A stretch of DNA of 55,955 nt from contig CALFFN010000024.1 of the NCBI GenBank assembly GCA_937958185.1, forward strand, positions 1-55,955, written 5' to 3'. Source of the DNA: an uncultured Neglectibacter sp. (GTDB taxonomy: Bacteria; Bacillota; Clostridia; Oscillospirales; Acutalibacteraceae). A program made the translations under genes and the position numbers. The notes under the pieces are model-generated. The model did no database searches and had not been told where the DNA came from. It worked only from the letters and a program-made list of their open reading frames with translations. Shown in pieces: positions 18,601 through 25,311 of the stretch; the first letter of the stretch is position 1; each line of letters opens with the position of its first letter.

Positions 18601-18929
18601 GCGACCTCGATCGCCAGAGCCGTACCCTCAACTGTTGTGTCGTCAGCCTTCGTCACAACGGACTTGATGCCGCCGTCATAGGCAGTGCCTTCTGCCAATT
18701 CGACAGTCAGCGTTTCGGGTCCGGACTGGTTGTAAGGCAGGGTATCCGTATAGGATTTCTCCCCTGTCTTTTCCAGGGTGCCAGCCGCTGTAGTAATGGT
18801 CAGAACCACACCGTCATTCACGGTAGTGGAACCAGGAGCAGCAGAAGCACCGAGCGGAATCATTGCGACGACCAGCATCACTGCCAGAACCATCGCAAGT
18901 GATTTCTTCAGAAACTTGCTTTTGTTCAT
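15624..18929 (-). CDS. Large surface protein with cadherin-like repeats and three SLH domains
   Basis: A 1101-residue exported protein. Residues 1-30 are a Sec signal peptide (basic MNKSKFLKK, hydrophobic core, GASAA cleavage region). The middle of about 890 residues is Thr/Val/Ala/Lys-rich and consists of diverged beta-sandwich repeats, each ending in a YTVTV-like strand (AEYTVTM, KAYTVHV, TPYTVTV, KVYTVTV), resembling cadherin-like or Ig-like surface domains. The last 175 residues hold three S-layer homology domains (FSDVKATDYFYADV, FTDVAKNDYALGAI, FKDDASISSWAKAA) that bind pyruvylated secondary cell-wall polymer. The start at 18929 follows AAGAGGG. Codon choice (GTA, GCA, GAC, AAG) differs from the neighbours, consistent with high expression. 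It could be the S-layer subunit or an adhesin. Confidence 0.9.
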   Translation of the reverse strand: MNKSKFLKKSLAMVLAVMLVVAMIPLGASAAPGSTTVNDGVVLTITTAAGTLEKTGEKSYTDTLPYNQSGPETLTVELAEGTAYDGGIKSVVTKADDTTVEGTALAIEVANGAKKVTFKAVSSDGKKESAEYTVTMNQPAPSGSVAIKEAKMDGEIKGVINGKTITFTIPWGYAGAKAVVATLENPVLPAADPTATGIVGTDVPLPVTAQNGATDTYTIVTKEMEPVSQISVGGVAAVLDEETGKYVVTLPEGTDPDEAVAIAYRAVNNGDVKIAKAEWAGKEFTNGAKKDKDGTDIKVADNQDYTLTFTSNKTTTKAYTVHVDITKSKDATIKSFTATGTTKDAEGNATGTFTETGTVNGKKLTVVLPYSTDLTAVKLNFTPTTTGAAIAKVAGAAFTANTTEVDLKDKEVLVDVVAVDGTTHMYYELSATTAPNPYGNPAITGATLTTDKGTDNAKDYAGVISGTTITFTVPYATDVTTVNTWANYTFAKSFATNYDSEVDFTTADPFKDNNTLSLTSQTGDKVTYTLVYKKEAAKTGKTVSGFSFSRAQQSDKVTADNTYNVTVSGTKASITLPFSDKGPGEDNGTTNETVMVPTFTLPEGAALYIAKAGTLDATVIASGYNAEDADTDPKEAKCKTIKIQDLAATATENGEKKFTTQIVVADEAAKVELVGKSTVPMTDLDADPYKGHVTVYDVEVKFADAETGHTLTALSADKGLVTAKVSGTSVEITVPDSYKDGSKTFYADYTASKLATVTYGGVTLPSEIPDAAGATGELKVVADGEGYKLQVFDGSWKDASAPAQIIVGNEAQTATTPYTVTVKVAPAETGADVTSLKVNNTVGVINKTAKTVTVTLPYGTDLTAVTMEYEVSKLAQTPVLSIAGTPDPDDADTTLYNVSEPFTITVTAEDGKTTKVYTVTVTANEQFSDVKATDYFYADVYAAASAGIVKGNDKGQFLPRTNVTRRDFALMVVRMLGVEEEAAKYTTTTFTDVAKNDYALGAIAYCAENGIINGDGKGHFMPGNAITREAAAQMTAKALKLTLGTTSTEFKDDASISSWAKAAVAACAKEGIIKGSNGNYMPKANIQRCDAAAILVRALNK

Positions 18930-18996
18930 GATTTCAACCCTCTTAAATTTTAGATTCTCGCAGGGCATGATTTCCCCACGAGTGGAAGATATCTAT

Positions 18997-19025
18997 ATCA
19001 TACCTTTTCGTCCTGAAAAAAGCAA
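18997..19025 (-). promoter_or_regulatory. Sigma-A promoter of the SLH gene
   Basis: TTGCTT, 17 bases, TATGAT on the minus strand, 68 bases before the start codon. The region upstream to about 19380 is AT-rich with poly-T/poly-A tracts and no gene; a 72-codon open frame at 19091-19309 has no ribosome site. Confidence 0.7.
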
Positions 19026-19408
19026 GTCTTTTTTTCAACTTTTTTAACGAATTTACATAATTTTTTCGTTTTGCCAAAAAAGGCTCAGAAATGGCTTTCC
19101 CATGCGATTTTCAGAAGTTTTTCCCCCTGATTTTTTTCGCTTTCTTAGAAATTCTTCCATGTTTTGCCGCAGCAAAACGAACCATTTTTAGCAAAATTGA
19201 CCGCTCTTTTTCGCGGTTTTTCCGTATTCTTCTGAGTTTTCCACGGAAAAAGCGACAGGATTTCAAGGGCTGTGGAGTGTTTTTTGCAAAAAAGTTATAC
19301 TATATGTAATGGAAAAATCTACACGCTCTTCTTTTTTCGTCACACGAAAGGCACCTTCCCCGCATAAAATACCAGTGACCCATCTCTCAACATTTCCCGC
19401 TCAATATT

Positions 19409-19443
19409 CTAACAACTAATCTCTAATTACTAACAGCTGACTG
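19409..19443. repeat. Heptad repeat, CTAANNN orientation
   Basis: Five 7-base units in exact register: CTAACAA, CTAATCT, CTAATTA, CTAACAG, CTGACTG. It ends directly at the ribosome site of the small frame at 19456. It is the same family as the repeats at 27345, 38374 and 39856. Confidence 0.75.
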
Positions 19444-19455
19444 GAGGTGCTGCCC

Positions 19456-19533
19456 TTGAGGTTGAAATTCCGGGATATTACAACCTCTGTTGCCGCACCA
19501 GAGATTTATTTGTTCGTTTCAGTATGGCAGTAA
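19456..19533 (+). CDS. Possible 25-residue peptide, duplicated gene start
   Basis: GGAGG, eight bases, TTG, then a 25-codon frame MRLKFRDITTSV...YLFVSVWQ ending in TAA. The translation-initiation block GAGGTGCTGCCYTTGAGGTTGAAAT is repeated nearly exactly 99 bases downstream at the next gene, which starts MRLKYP. It may be a short leader peptide or the decayed start of a duplicated gene. Too short to call firmly. Confidence 0.3.
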   Translation: MRLKFRDITTSVAAPEIYLFVSVWQ

Positions 19534-19554
19534 TAAGGAAAAGAGGTGCTGCCT

Positions 19555-19872
19555 TTGAGGTTGAAATATCCTGCACAGCCCCTTGTCTTCTGTTTTTCGG
19601 GGGTTTCCGCCCTGTGTGGGGCGGTAACGCGCTTATACGGCTCTGCCCCGGACGCCCCGGCGCTTCTCAGCCTGTACCGGGGCAGGTATTATCTGGCAGT
19701 TTCCGCCGCGCTGCGGGAAAGACGGCAGGTTTTTCTTGCGGCAGCGGAGTTTGGCGCATATCTGGGCGCGGCTCCTGTGCTGTACGCCTACTATGCGGAG
19801 CACGGCAGAGAGCTGAGCCGGAACGCCATTGCCGAACTGGGCGCAGCCCTGAACCGGGGCAACAGCTTATGA
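19555..19872 (+). CDS. Small unknown protein
   Basis: About 105 residues, not recognised. TTG 19555 is preferred over GTG 19546 because AAGAGG precedes it by eight bases. The N-terminus has a short hydrophobic stretch (PLVFCFSGVSALCGAV), followed by an Ala/Arg-rich helical region (REELSRNAIAELGAALN-like). The C-terminal half could be a small soluble helical domain. It is closed by a terminator seven bases on. Its first residues match those of the upstream 25-codon frame, so this locus contains a partial duplication. Confidence 0.55.
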   Translation: MRLKYPAQPLVFCFSGVSALCGAVTRLYGSAPDAPALLSLYRGRYYLAVSAALRERRQVFLAAAEFGAYLGAAPVLYAYYAEHGRELSRNAIAELGAALNRGNSL

Positions 19873-19878
19873 TGGGAG

Positions 19879-19909
19879 AAAATCCCCGGAGCGTTTCCGG
19901 GGATTTTTT
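19879..19909. terminator. Bidirectional terminator
   Basis: AAAATCCCCGGA pairs with TCCGGGGATTTT around GCGTT, with T-runs on both strands. It serves the 19555 gene (+) and rpe (-), which converge here. Confidence 0.9.
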
Positions 19910-19911
19910 GT

Positions 19912-20541
19912 TCAGCAGTTCTTCAGCTCGCGTATCGCCGCTGCCGGGTCCGGCGCACGAAAGACGGCGGTGCCTGCCACCAGGATATCCGCATCGGCAG
20001 CATGGCAGAGAGGGGCGGTCTCCGCGTTGACGCCGCCGTCGATCTCCAGCAGGGCGGCGGGGAACATGGCGCGCAGAGGGGCAAGCTTCTGCAAACAGCC
20101 CTCGATCAGCTTCTGCCCGCCGAAGCCGGGCTCTACCGTCATAACGGTGATCAAAAACAGGTCGCGGGGCAGCTTTTCCAGCGCTTCCGGCGGCGTGCCG
20201 GGACTGAGGGCAATGCCGGGCTTCGCCCCGTTTTCCCGAATGGCGGCAATGACGGCGGCAGGGTCGTCGCTGCTTTCCACATGAAAAGCGATACTGTCCG
20301 CGCCGGCGGCGCAAAAGGGCTTGATGTAGGCAAGGGGGTGCTGCAGCATCAGGTGGACGTCAAAATGCAGGGGCGTTTTGTCCCGAAGGGCGGCGACCAC
20401 CGGCGGACCGATGGAGATATTGGGAACAAAGCAGCCGTCCATTACGTCGATATGGAGCATGTCCGCGCCAGGAATACGCCGCAGCTCCTGCCCTAAGGCA
20501 GAAAAATCCGCTGCCAGCAGCGAAGGGGCAATTTTACTCAT
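19912..20541 (-). CDS. rpe: Ribulose-phosphate 3-epimerase
   Basis: A 209-residue TIM-barrel enzyme interconverting ribulose-5-phosphate and xylulose-5-phosphate. Family motifs: IAPSLLAADF at the N-terminus, metal-binding HIDVMDGCFVPN, DVHLM, MTVEPGFGGQ, and EIDGGVN with the phosphate-binding VAGTAVF near the C-terminus. RBS AAGGAG at good spacing. It is not next to rsgA/stp as in many Firmicutes, but it completes the route from the xylulokinase product at 13878-15398. Confidence 0.95.
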   Translation of the reverse strand: MSKIAPSLLAADFSALGQELRRIPGADMLHIDVMDGCFVPNISIGPPVVAALRDKTPLHFDVHLMLQHPLAYIKPFCAAGADSIAFHVESSDDPAAVIAAIRENGAKPGIALSPGTPPEALEKLPRDLFLITVMTVEPGFGGQKLIEGCLQKLAPLRAMFPAALLEIDGGVNAETAPLCHAADADILVAGTAVFRAPDPAAAIRELKNC

Positions 20542-20617
20542 GGGAACTCCTTTTGGAACGAGTTTTTCTATCCCTATTATATAGGACAGCTAAAAATTTT
20601 TCAATGACAAAAGCAAA

Positions 20618-20645
20618 CGCCCGGCTTATATCAATAAGCCGGGCG
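20618..20645 (-). terminator. Terminator of the AEC transporter gene
   Basis: CGCCCGGCTTA and TAAGCCGGGCG form a perfect 11-bp stem with a six-base loop. On the minus strand it is followed by TTTGCTTTTG. Confidence 0.7.
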
Positions 20646-20719
20646 CGATCTATGAGAAAGCGGCAGCGTGTAGCGGTCGCCGCTCTCCTATACTATGCTT
20701 CTCGAAAAAAAGCGTTCGC

Positions 20720-21646
20720 CTACAGCACGCCGCACGCCCATTGTGCCAAAATCGTGAAAATCGGGATCGTAACAATGGAAAGCACGGTGGACGCCGCTAC
20801 GGTTTTGGAAGCCAGCGCAGAGTCCTGATGATATTCCACGGCAAAGAGCACCGTATTTGCCGCCACGGGAGCGCTTGCCTGGATCACGCTGCTGATAAAC
20901 AGGTCCGGCTCCGGGCGGATCAGCAGCAGCACGGCAAAATACAGGGCAGGGCAGAAAACCAACCGCAGAAAGCACATTTTATACACGTTCCAGTCCGTCA
21001 GGAAGGACTTCACGTCCACCCGCGCCACATAGCTGCCAATGACCAGCATGGCGAGCGGCGTGTTCAAGCCGGACAGGAAACTGATGGGTTCCCGGATCAC
21101 CGCGGGGAGGGTCACGCCGGAGAAGTAAATGGGCAAGCCCACTGCCAGCCCGATAATGCCGGGGTTCAGAATAGCGGTTTTCAGGTTCAGCCTGCCGCCG
21201 CCCATCATCACATAGCCGTAGGTCCAGCAGATGAGGTTAAAGACCACCACAAAAAACGAGCCGTACACCACGCCCTTGTCGCCGACGATCCCCTGGATCA
21301 GCGGCAGCCCCATGAACCCGGCGTTGCTGAAGATCATGGAAAAGCGCAGCACCTTCCGGCGCTCCGGCGGCTCCCTGCGGAACATGGCATAGCTGATGAC
21401 AATGCTGATCGCCATGGACAGTGCAGACACTGCCGCCGCCAGCAGCAGGTCCCCCAAAGCCAGATCCCTGCCCGCGCCGATCAGAGAATTGATGATAAGG
21501 CAAGGCGTGACTATCTTGATCAGCAGGGAGGTGATCTCCGCCGCTCCCTTTTCCGTGAGCATTCCGGTTTTTGTAATGAGATAGCCCACCACGATCAAGA
21601 CCAGCATAACGCCGACCTTGCTTACCACAGTCATCATCGCTTCCAT
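20720..21646 (-). CDS. AEC-family transporter
   Basis: A 308-residue integral membrane protein of the auxin efflux carrier/malate permease family. About ten hydrophobic segments are seen in two five-helix halves, with the typical NAGFMGLPL signature in the first half and a matching PVAANTVLFA segment in the second. Members export or exchange organic acids or amino acids; the substrate here is unknown. RBS AAAGAGGGG before ATG 21646. It is monocistronic, with its own terminator. Confidence 0.9.
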   Translation of the reverse strand: MEAMMTVVSKVGVMLVLIVVGYLITKTGMLTEKGAAEITSLLIKIVTPCLIINSLIGAGRDLALGDLLLAAAVSALSMAISIVISYAMFRREPPERRKVLRFSMIFSNAGFMGLPLIQGIVGDKGVVYGSFFVVVFNLICWTYGYVMMGGGRLNLKTAILNPGIIGLAVGLPIYFSGVTLPAVIREPISFLSGLNTPLAMLVIGSYVARVDVKSFLTDWNVYKMCFLRLVFCPALYFAVLLLIRPEPDLFISSVIQASAPVAANTVLFAVEYHQDSALASKTVAASTVLSIVTIPIFTILAQWACGVL

Positions 21647-21752
21647 ATCTGCCCCTCTTTCCCTTTTCCATTATAAATGCAATTTTGAAAGCGGCAAAAA
21701 ATCCTCATTTGCCGAATCAAGCTTTTCCCGCAAAAGCACAAACCCCGCACCG

Positions 21753-22046
21753 CTATTTTTCCTGTTTGTCCGAATCCTTTTTTCCATCCTTTTCCATGTT
21801 CCGGCGGCGCTCCAAAAAGAAAAAGACGGTCAGCACCACCAAAGCTACGCCCGCAACACAGCGCAGGGCAATGCCCCAGCCTCCCTCGAAGAGATTGACC
21901 TCCGGCAGCAGGGTATCCGCCAGCCACCAGCCGCCCAGCAGGAGGAAGAAACCGCCGGCAAAATAAAAGACCTTATTCTCCCTGGACAGGGAAAATATCA
22001 AAATCAGCCCTACGATAAACCACATGCACGCGTAAAAATAGCCCAT
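21753..22046 (-). CDS. Small membrane protein, unknown
   Basis: A 97-residue protein with three hydrophobic segments (YACMWFIVGLILIFSL, VFYFAGGFFLLLGGWWLA, ALRCVAGVALVVLTVFFF) and a charged Lys/Asp-rich C-terminal tail (RRRNMEKDGKKDSD). A clear AGGAGG lies eight bases before ATG 22046. No family recognised; the predicted topology leaves the charged tail on one face of the membrane. Confidence 0.75.
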   Translation of the reverse strand: MGYFYACMWFIVGLILIFSLSRENKVFYFAGGFFLLLGGWWLADTLLPEVNLFEGGWGIALRCVAGVALVVLTVFFFLERRRNMEKDGKKDSDKQEK

Positions 22047-22108
22047 TCGCCAGTCCTCCTACAGGTGATGAAGATATTATATCCGCTTGGGAGAAAAAAT
22101 ACAAGCAC

Positions 22109-22530
22109 CTGCGGTGCGGCACACGTGAAGCTGCCGGGTGCGATTGGCAAATGCGCGACCCGACCACAAGCAGAGATATTATTACAGTAACTTTCTGCGG
22201 TGCGGCACACGTGAAGCTGCTGGGTGCGATTGGCAAATGCGCGACCCGACCACAAAATACATCTACCGTTTGGAGAAGCCCGGTGCTTTTCCGCAAGGAA
22301 AAGAGGACCGCTTCGCGGTTCAGGGGTTCTCCCAGATGATCGCTTGCGATCATCTCACCTGCGGTGGGCACTCGGGAAGCTGCCGGGTACTGTTCGCAAA
22401 CGCACGACCCGACCGCAAGCAGAGATACTATTGCAGCAAACTTCTGCGGTGCGGTATTCGGGAAGCTGCCGGGTACTGTTCGCAAACACGCGACCCGACC
22501 GCAAAGAAAAGATATTATTGCAGTAACTTT
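22109..22530. repeat. Four diverged copies of an 86-bp repeat
   Basis: Copies start at CTGCGGTG at 22109, 22195, 22359 and 22444 (spacing 86, then 85 within pairs). Shared blocks are CTGCGGTGSGG, GAAGCTGCYGGGT, CGACCCGACC and ATAYTATTRCAG. Each can form a CGGGT...ACCCG stem. Pairs 1-2 and 3-4 flank a non-repeat stretch with its own hairpins, listed next. A further copy lies at 32329-32391. Open frames through the repeats (for example 22138-22659) are repetitive and lack convincing starts, so I treat this as non-coding. Confidence 0.85.
22272..22355 (+). ncRNA. Predicted three-way-junction RNA fold inside the repeat island
   Basis: Outer stem GGAGAAGCCC (22272-22281) with GGGGTTCTCC (22323-22332), nine pairs and one G-G mismatch. 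It encloses hairpin CTTTTCC-GCAA-GGAAAAG (22286-22303) and hairpin ACCGC-TTC-GCGGT (22307-22319). Next comes AGATGATCG-CTTG-CGATCATCT (22334-22355). The GNRA-type and CUUG loops appear only on the plus strand, suggesting plus-strand RNA. No promoter is identified, so transcription is unproven. Confidence 0.4.
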
Positions 22531-22638
22531 CCGCGATCTGGTATTGCTTATAGAAAAAGGACAAACCGCAAACATCGTGGCTTGTCCTTTTCATGTATAC
22601 TTCAGCTTCTCCCGTGGCAGGGCGCTGTCTTTACGTCT

Positions 22639-22866
22639 TTAATCCTCAAACAATTTTGAAACAGGTATCTCCAGCACCTCTGCTATTGTAAACAGGGTTT
22701 CCATGGAAACGCCAAAAGGGCGGGTCGGGCTTTCAATTTTTGCCAGATAGGACCATGAAATTCCCACCTTATCGGCAAACGCTTCCTGGGTCATGCCCTT
22801 CAGCTTTCGGAAATACTGCACCTTCAGCCCAAATTTGATATATTTTTGCGGATATTTGGTCTGCAT
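22639..22866 (-). CDS. XRE-family HTH transcriptional regulator
   Basis: A single-domain regulator of about 75 residues. The Cro/CI-type helix-turn-helix is seen in FRKLKGMTQEAFADKVGISWSYLAKIE, followed by the usual SMETLFTIAEVLEIPVSKLFE helices. ATG 22866 has CAGGGTG about seven bases upstream; an in-frame upstream start (22896) has no ribosome site. It is transcribed away from a shared promoter region containing a palindrome that covers both -35 boxes, so autoregulation and control of the divergent transcript are likely. Confidence 0.88.
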   Translation of the reverse strand: MQTKYPQKYIKFGLKVQYFRKLKGMTQEAFADKVGISWSYLAKIESPTRPFGVSMETLFTIAEVLEIPVSKLFED

Positions 22867-22909
22867 ACTTATCACCCTGTAGAAAGGGTACCACAATTCC
22901 GCGATTTCA

Positions 22910-22953
22910 TTTATAGCTTTTGTTTGCTATTTATAGCAATTCAATGATATAAT
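22910..22953. promoter_or_regulatory. Divergent promoters sharing a palindromic operator
   Basis: Minus-strand promoter: TTGCTA (22939-22934), 18 bases, TATAAA (22915-22910), firing into the XRE gene. Plus-strand promoter: TTGCTA (22924-22929), 18 bases, TATAAT (22948-22953). The two -35 boxes are the arms of one palindrome, TTGCTATTTATAGCAA (22924-22939), a natural XRE operator. Confidence 0.6.
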
Positions 22954-22959
22954 AGAGCA

Positions 22960-23090
22960 ATTGAAATATCTATGAAGGCAGGCTTTCATAGATAAGGTGA
23001 CAGCAGGCGGCTCATTTTTTCTGTTTCCCAGCGAATGTTTTTCGGATAAAAAAAGCAGACCTCAAAGCTGAGGTCTGTCAATTTTTATTT
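22960..23090 (+). ncRNA. Candidate small RNA divergent to the XRE gene
   Basis: A transcript of about 125 nt is predicted from the plus-strand TATAAT at 22948-22953 to the hairpin and T-rich tail at 23056-23090. It contains a strong hairpin, ATCTATGAAGG to the matching CTTTCATAGAT (22970-22995). The only frame inside is seven codons without a ribosome site. The terminator is shared with the converging gene, so the RNA's 3' end is plausible but not unique evidence. Confidence 0.4.
23048..23090. terminator. Bidirectional terminator
   Basis: CAGACCTCA pairs with TGAGGTCTG around AAGC. The minus strand continues CTTTTTTTATCC, and the plus strand TCAATTTTTATTTTG. It ends the YabE-like gene and the putative small RNA. 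Confidence 0.85.
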
Positions 23091-23094
23091 TGAT

Positions 23095-24510
23095 TTAGGA
23101 AAGAATGTAGATCACCATGTCGCGGCGACCGATAATGCTGCACTCTTCAATGGTGTCATAGCACAGGTCGGCAAGGATATCGCCTGCCATCGCCGCGCCG
23201 CCGGTATCACACGCCACGCCGTACCCATAGACGATGCTCCCGTCGGGAGAGGTGATGTACATTTTTGTGCCATAGGGGATAATATTGGGATTCACCGCAA
23301 TACAGCCGTAGCCGGCGGTCGCCCCGGTAGAAGTAGTCGGGTTGATGGGATAATACGCCGTGCATTCTCCTACCAGCTTCTGGGAATAGGAAATCGTATT
23401 GCCGCTGGCGTCTACAAACGTTCCCGCGGATACGCCGCTTCCATTGCCTCCGCTGTAGTCAGGGCGGTTGCTCTCCCGCTCCTTTGTGCCTTTTGCAACG
23501 ACCTGCGGCACAGGCTCCTTCAAAATCTCCTCGGAGACCTTTTCCCTGCCGTCCAGCTCGCCGCCCACATAAAGCAGCTTGTAGGTCACTTCCTTCTGAC
23601 CCTTTTCGCCATAGGTGCGGATCTCTTCTTCGTCTTCATACATGGAATCGGAAGTCACATACTGGATCGGGTAATCGATCTCCTCCAGCTCCTTGACCTT
23701 TTCCGTTTTCACACGGGTAACGATAACGTGCATTCCCTCGGTCAAATGCGAGTTGCCGTCCACGTTCAGCTTATCGTCTTCCGAAAGGACAACGCCGCAT
23801 TTCTTCAGCGCCGCGCGGACAGTAACGGCGGAAACCTCATATTCGTTTGTTTTGCCGTCCGCGGTGACCTTAATCTTCACCGTGCGGCTGACCCGAATGT
23901 TCATCTTGTCAAACAGCGGCTCGTTGAGACCATAATTTACGGAATCCTCGCTTTGCAGCGTAACGCCCGCCTTGCTCAGGGCGTCCGCCACTGTGCCGCC
24001 CATCATGGAATAGGTTTTCTTCTCACCGTCGGCGATCACGGTCACCTGGCACAGCCTGCTGATTTCCACAGACAGCCCGGAGGTCACCGCCGTGTCGCGG
24101 GAAGGCGTGATCTCATCTGTATCCTTAATTCGGATATTGTTATCTTCCAGCGTCTTTTCTACAGTGTCTCCCCGGTAAGCGATCAAATTGGTGCGCTTAC
24201 CTCCTTCGTTCACCACAATGGAAACGCCCCGGCGAATGTTCACCGTGGTGGTGTTTCCCACCTGCTCATACATATCCAGCGGGCTCAAAGGCTCCAGCCC
24301 AAGGGCTTCCGCCTGAGCGAGTATCTCGCCCATGTTTGTGCTGTTCATGCTGAACGTATAAGACTTATCTCCGTCGATCACATTGGCGGAGACAGTGTTT
24401 GCCATAACAGTTGCAAACGAGGATACACTGAACACGATCGCCAGAACCAGCACCATCGCGCCCCGGATCGCCAGAAGCCTGGGTGCCATTTTTCTGTGTT
24501 TTCCGTGCAT
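23095..24510 (-). CDS. YabE-like G5/3D domain cell-wall protein
   Basis: A 471-residue exported or membrane-anchored protein. Residues 12-37 form a signal/anchor segment (LLAIRGAMVLVLAIVFSVSSFATVMA). Four diverged DUF348-type repeats follow (about 42-240, for example VTVIADGEKKTYSMMGGTVADALSKAG). Then comes a G5 domain (about 265-340) and a C-terminal 3D domain with ECTAYYP and the three-aspartate segment around CDTGGAAMAGDILADL, the catalytic-type site of this fold. The family (YabE, YocH, Rpf-like proteins) trims or remodels peptidoglycan. RBS AAAGGAGC before ATG 24510; own promoter and terminator. Confidence 0.9.
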   Translation of the reverse strand: MHGKHRKMAPRLLAIRGAMVLVLAIVFSVSSFATVMANTVSANVIDGDKSYTFSMNSTNMGEILAQAEALGLEPLSPLDMYEQVGNTTTVNIRRGVSIVVNEGGKRTNLIAYRGDTVEKTLEDNNIRIKDTDEITPSRDTAVTSGLSVEISRLCQVTVIADGEKKTYSMMGGTVADALSKAGVTLQSEDSVNYGLNEPLFDKMNIRVSRTVKIKVTADGKTNEYEVSAVTVRAALKKCGVVLSEDDKLNVDGNSHLTEGMHVIVTRVKTEKVKELEEIDYPIQYVTSDSMYEDEEEIRTYGEKGQKEVTYKLLYVGGELDGREKVSEEILKEPVPQVVAKGTKERESNRPDYSGGNGSGVSAGTFVDASGNTISYSQKLVGECTAYYPINPTTSTGATAGYGCIAVNPNIIPYGTKMYITSPDGSIVYGYGVACDTGGAAMAGDILADLCYDTIEECSIIGRRDMVIYILS

Positions 24511-24554
24511 ACTAATGCTCCTTTCACCGTCTGGGCAGACGGCTTACAGTGGCT

Positions 24555-24583
24555 AGTATAGTAAATATTTACCGAGGTGTCAA
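24555..24583 (-). promoter_or_regulatory. Sigma-A promoter of the YabE-like gene
   Basis: Perfect TTGACA, 17 bases, TATACT on the minus strand, about 45 bases before the start codon. The mRNA therefore has a short leader with no room for a riboswitch. Confidence 0.8.
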
Positions 24584-25241
24584 AATTTTTCGGCAGTCAG
24601 TTTTGTATGATTTGCACAAATCTGAATGGACTATTCCTTGACATAACACCTTTTTCGCGGTTTTTTGTCCACTTTCGTCCGCTGTTTTCCAAGTTATGGA
24701 AACCTGCGCCTGTGCAATTTGCAAAAAAATGAAAGGTTACAAAAAAGTTTCAAAGATAAAAAATGAAAAATTTTTGCATAAATATTCACGAATCTGTGAA
24801 GTTATTCAGCTTTATCACTGATTTTTCTCCGAAAATTGTATAAACCCATAAGGCTTATGCAGAGGGTTCCTCCGAAGACCCGCCTGTCGCCCCACTTTCG
24901 GCTGTTACCTTTTGCCCTGGAACCACATCGCGGAGATCGTCTGCTTCAAACGTCTGTTCTAATTTTTGCATGGAAATACATTTTTCAAGAGCCTGTTTCG
25001 CGTTCTTTTCCAAAAAACGTCCTACATGTAAAGCAAAACAGCTTTACAAGAAGTCGGGCAGTTTTCTTTTCTACCACACATGATACTATACATATTATAG
25101 AAAGATGTTTTTGCTTTTTACCCCGACCGTCCTGTGATGTAAAGCGCAGCCGGCAGGAATTTGCGCCCTTGCAAAAATCGAAAGCCCAAATGCCGTTGAA
25201 AGACAGCTTTCATTTTCAGGAGCCGCCTTTCCGGCAGGGAA
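24584..25241. other. Long intergenic region, no credible gene, several hairpins
   Basis: AT-rich up to 24840, then a GC-richer block. On the minus strand GGTTCC (24924-24919) can pair with GGAACC (24870-24865), enclosing CCGAAAG/CTTCGG. A competing pairing AACCC/GGGTT uses the same bases with the small hairpin CATAA-GGC-TTATG. A TGTAAAGC/GCTTTACA hairpin lies at 25026-25048, and a TATAAT-like box is near 25095-25100 on the minus strand. A structured RNA is possible, but no known family was matched. Confidence 0.3.
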
Positions 25242-25271
25242 AAGCCCCCGTGCAACGCACAGGGGCTTTCT
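25242..25271. terminator. Terminator-like hairpin
   Basis: AAAGCCCC...GTG pairs with CAC...GGGGCTTT around CAACG. It lies downstream of the ribosomal protein terminator on the minus strand and may be a second, backup terminator. Confidence 0.55.
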
Positions 25272-25311
25272 TGCTTCGTTTGAGAATCTGAAAGAGCCGG
25301 GTGGACCGAAA

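Noticed and set aside
15873..18902. 1009-codon plus-strand protein
   Set aside because: It is antisense to the clear SLH protein, lacks a ribosome site and resembles no known protein.
19091..19309. 72-residue protein upstream of the SLH gene
   Set aside because: Phe/Lys-rich translation of poly-T and poly-A tracts with no ribosome site.
22109..22530. CRISPR array
   Set aside because: The 86-bp repeats are tandem and diverged, with no regular unique spacers and no cas genes in the window.
22138..22659. Small proteins encoded by the repeat island
   Set aside because: The frames simply translate the DNA repeats, lack ribosome sites and overlap in several frames at once.
24584..25110. c-di-AMP (ydaO) riboswitch controlling the YabE-like gene
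   Set aside because: A CGGAGGAACC string resembles part of the motif, but the required following segments are missing and a perfect promoter lies between this block and the gene.
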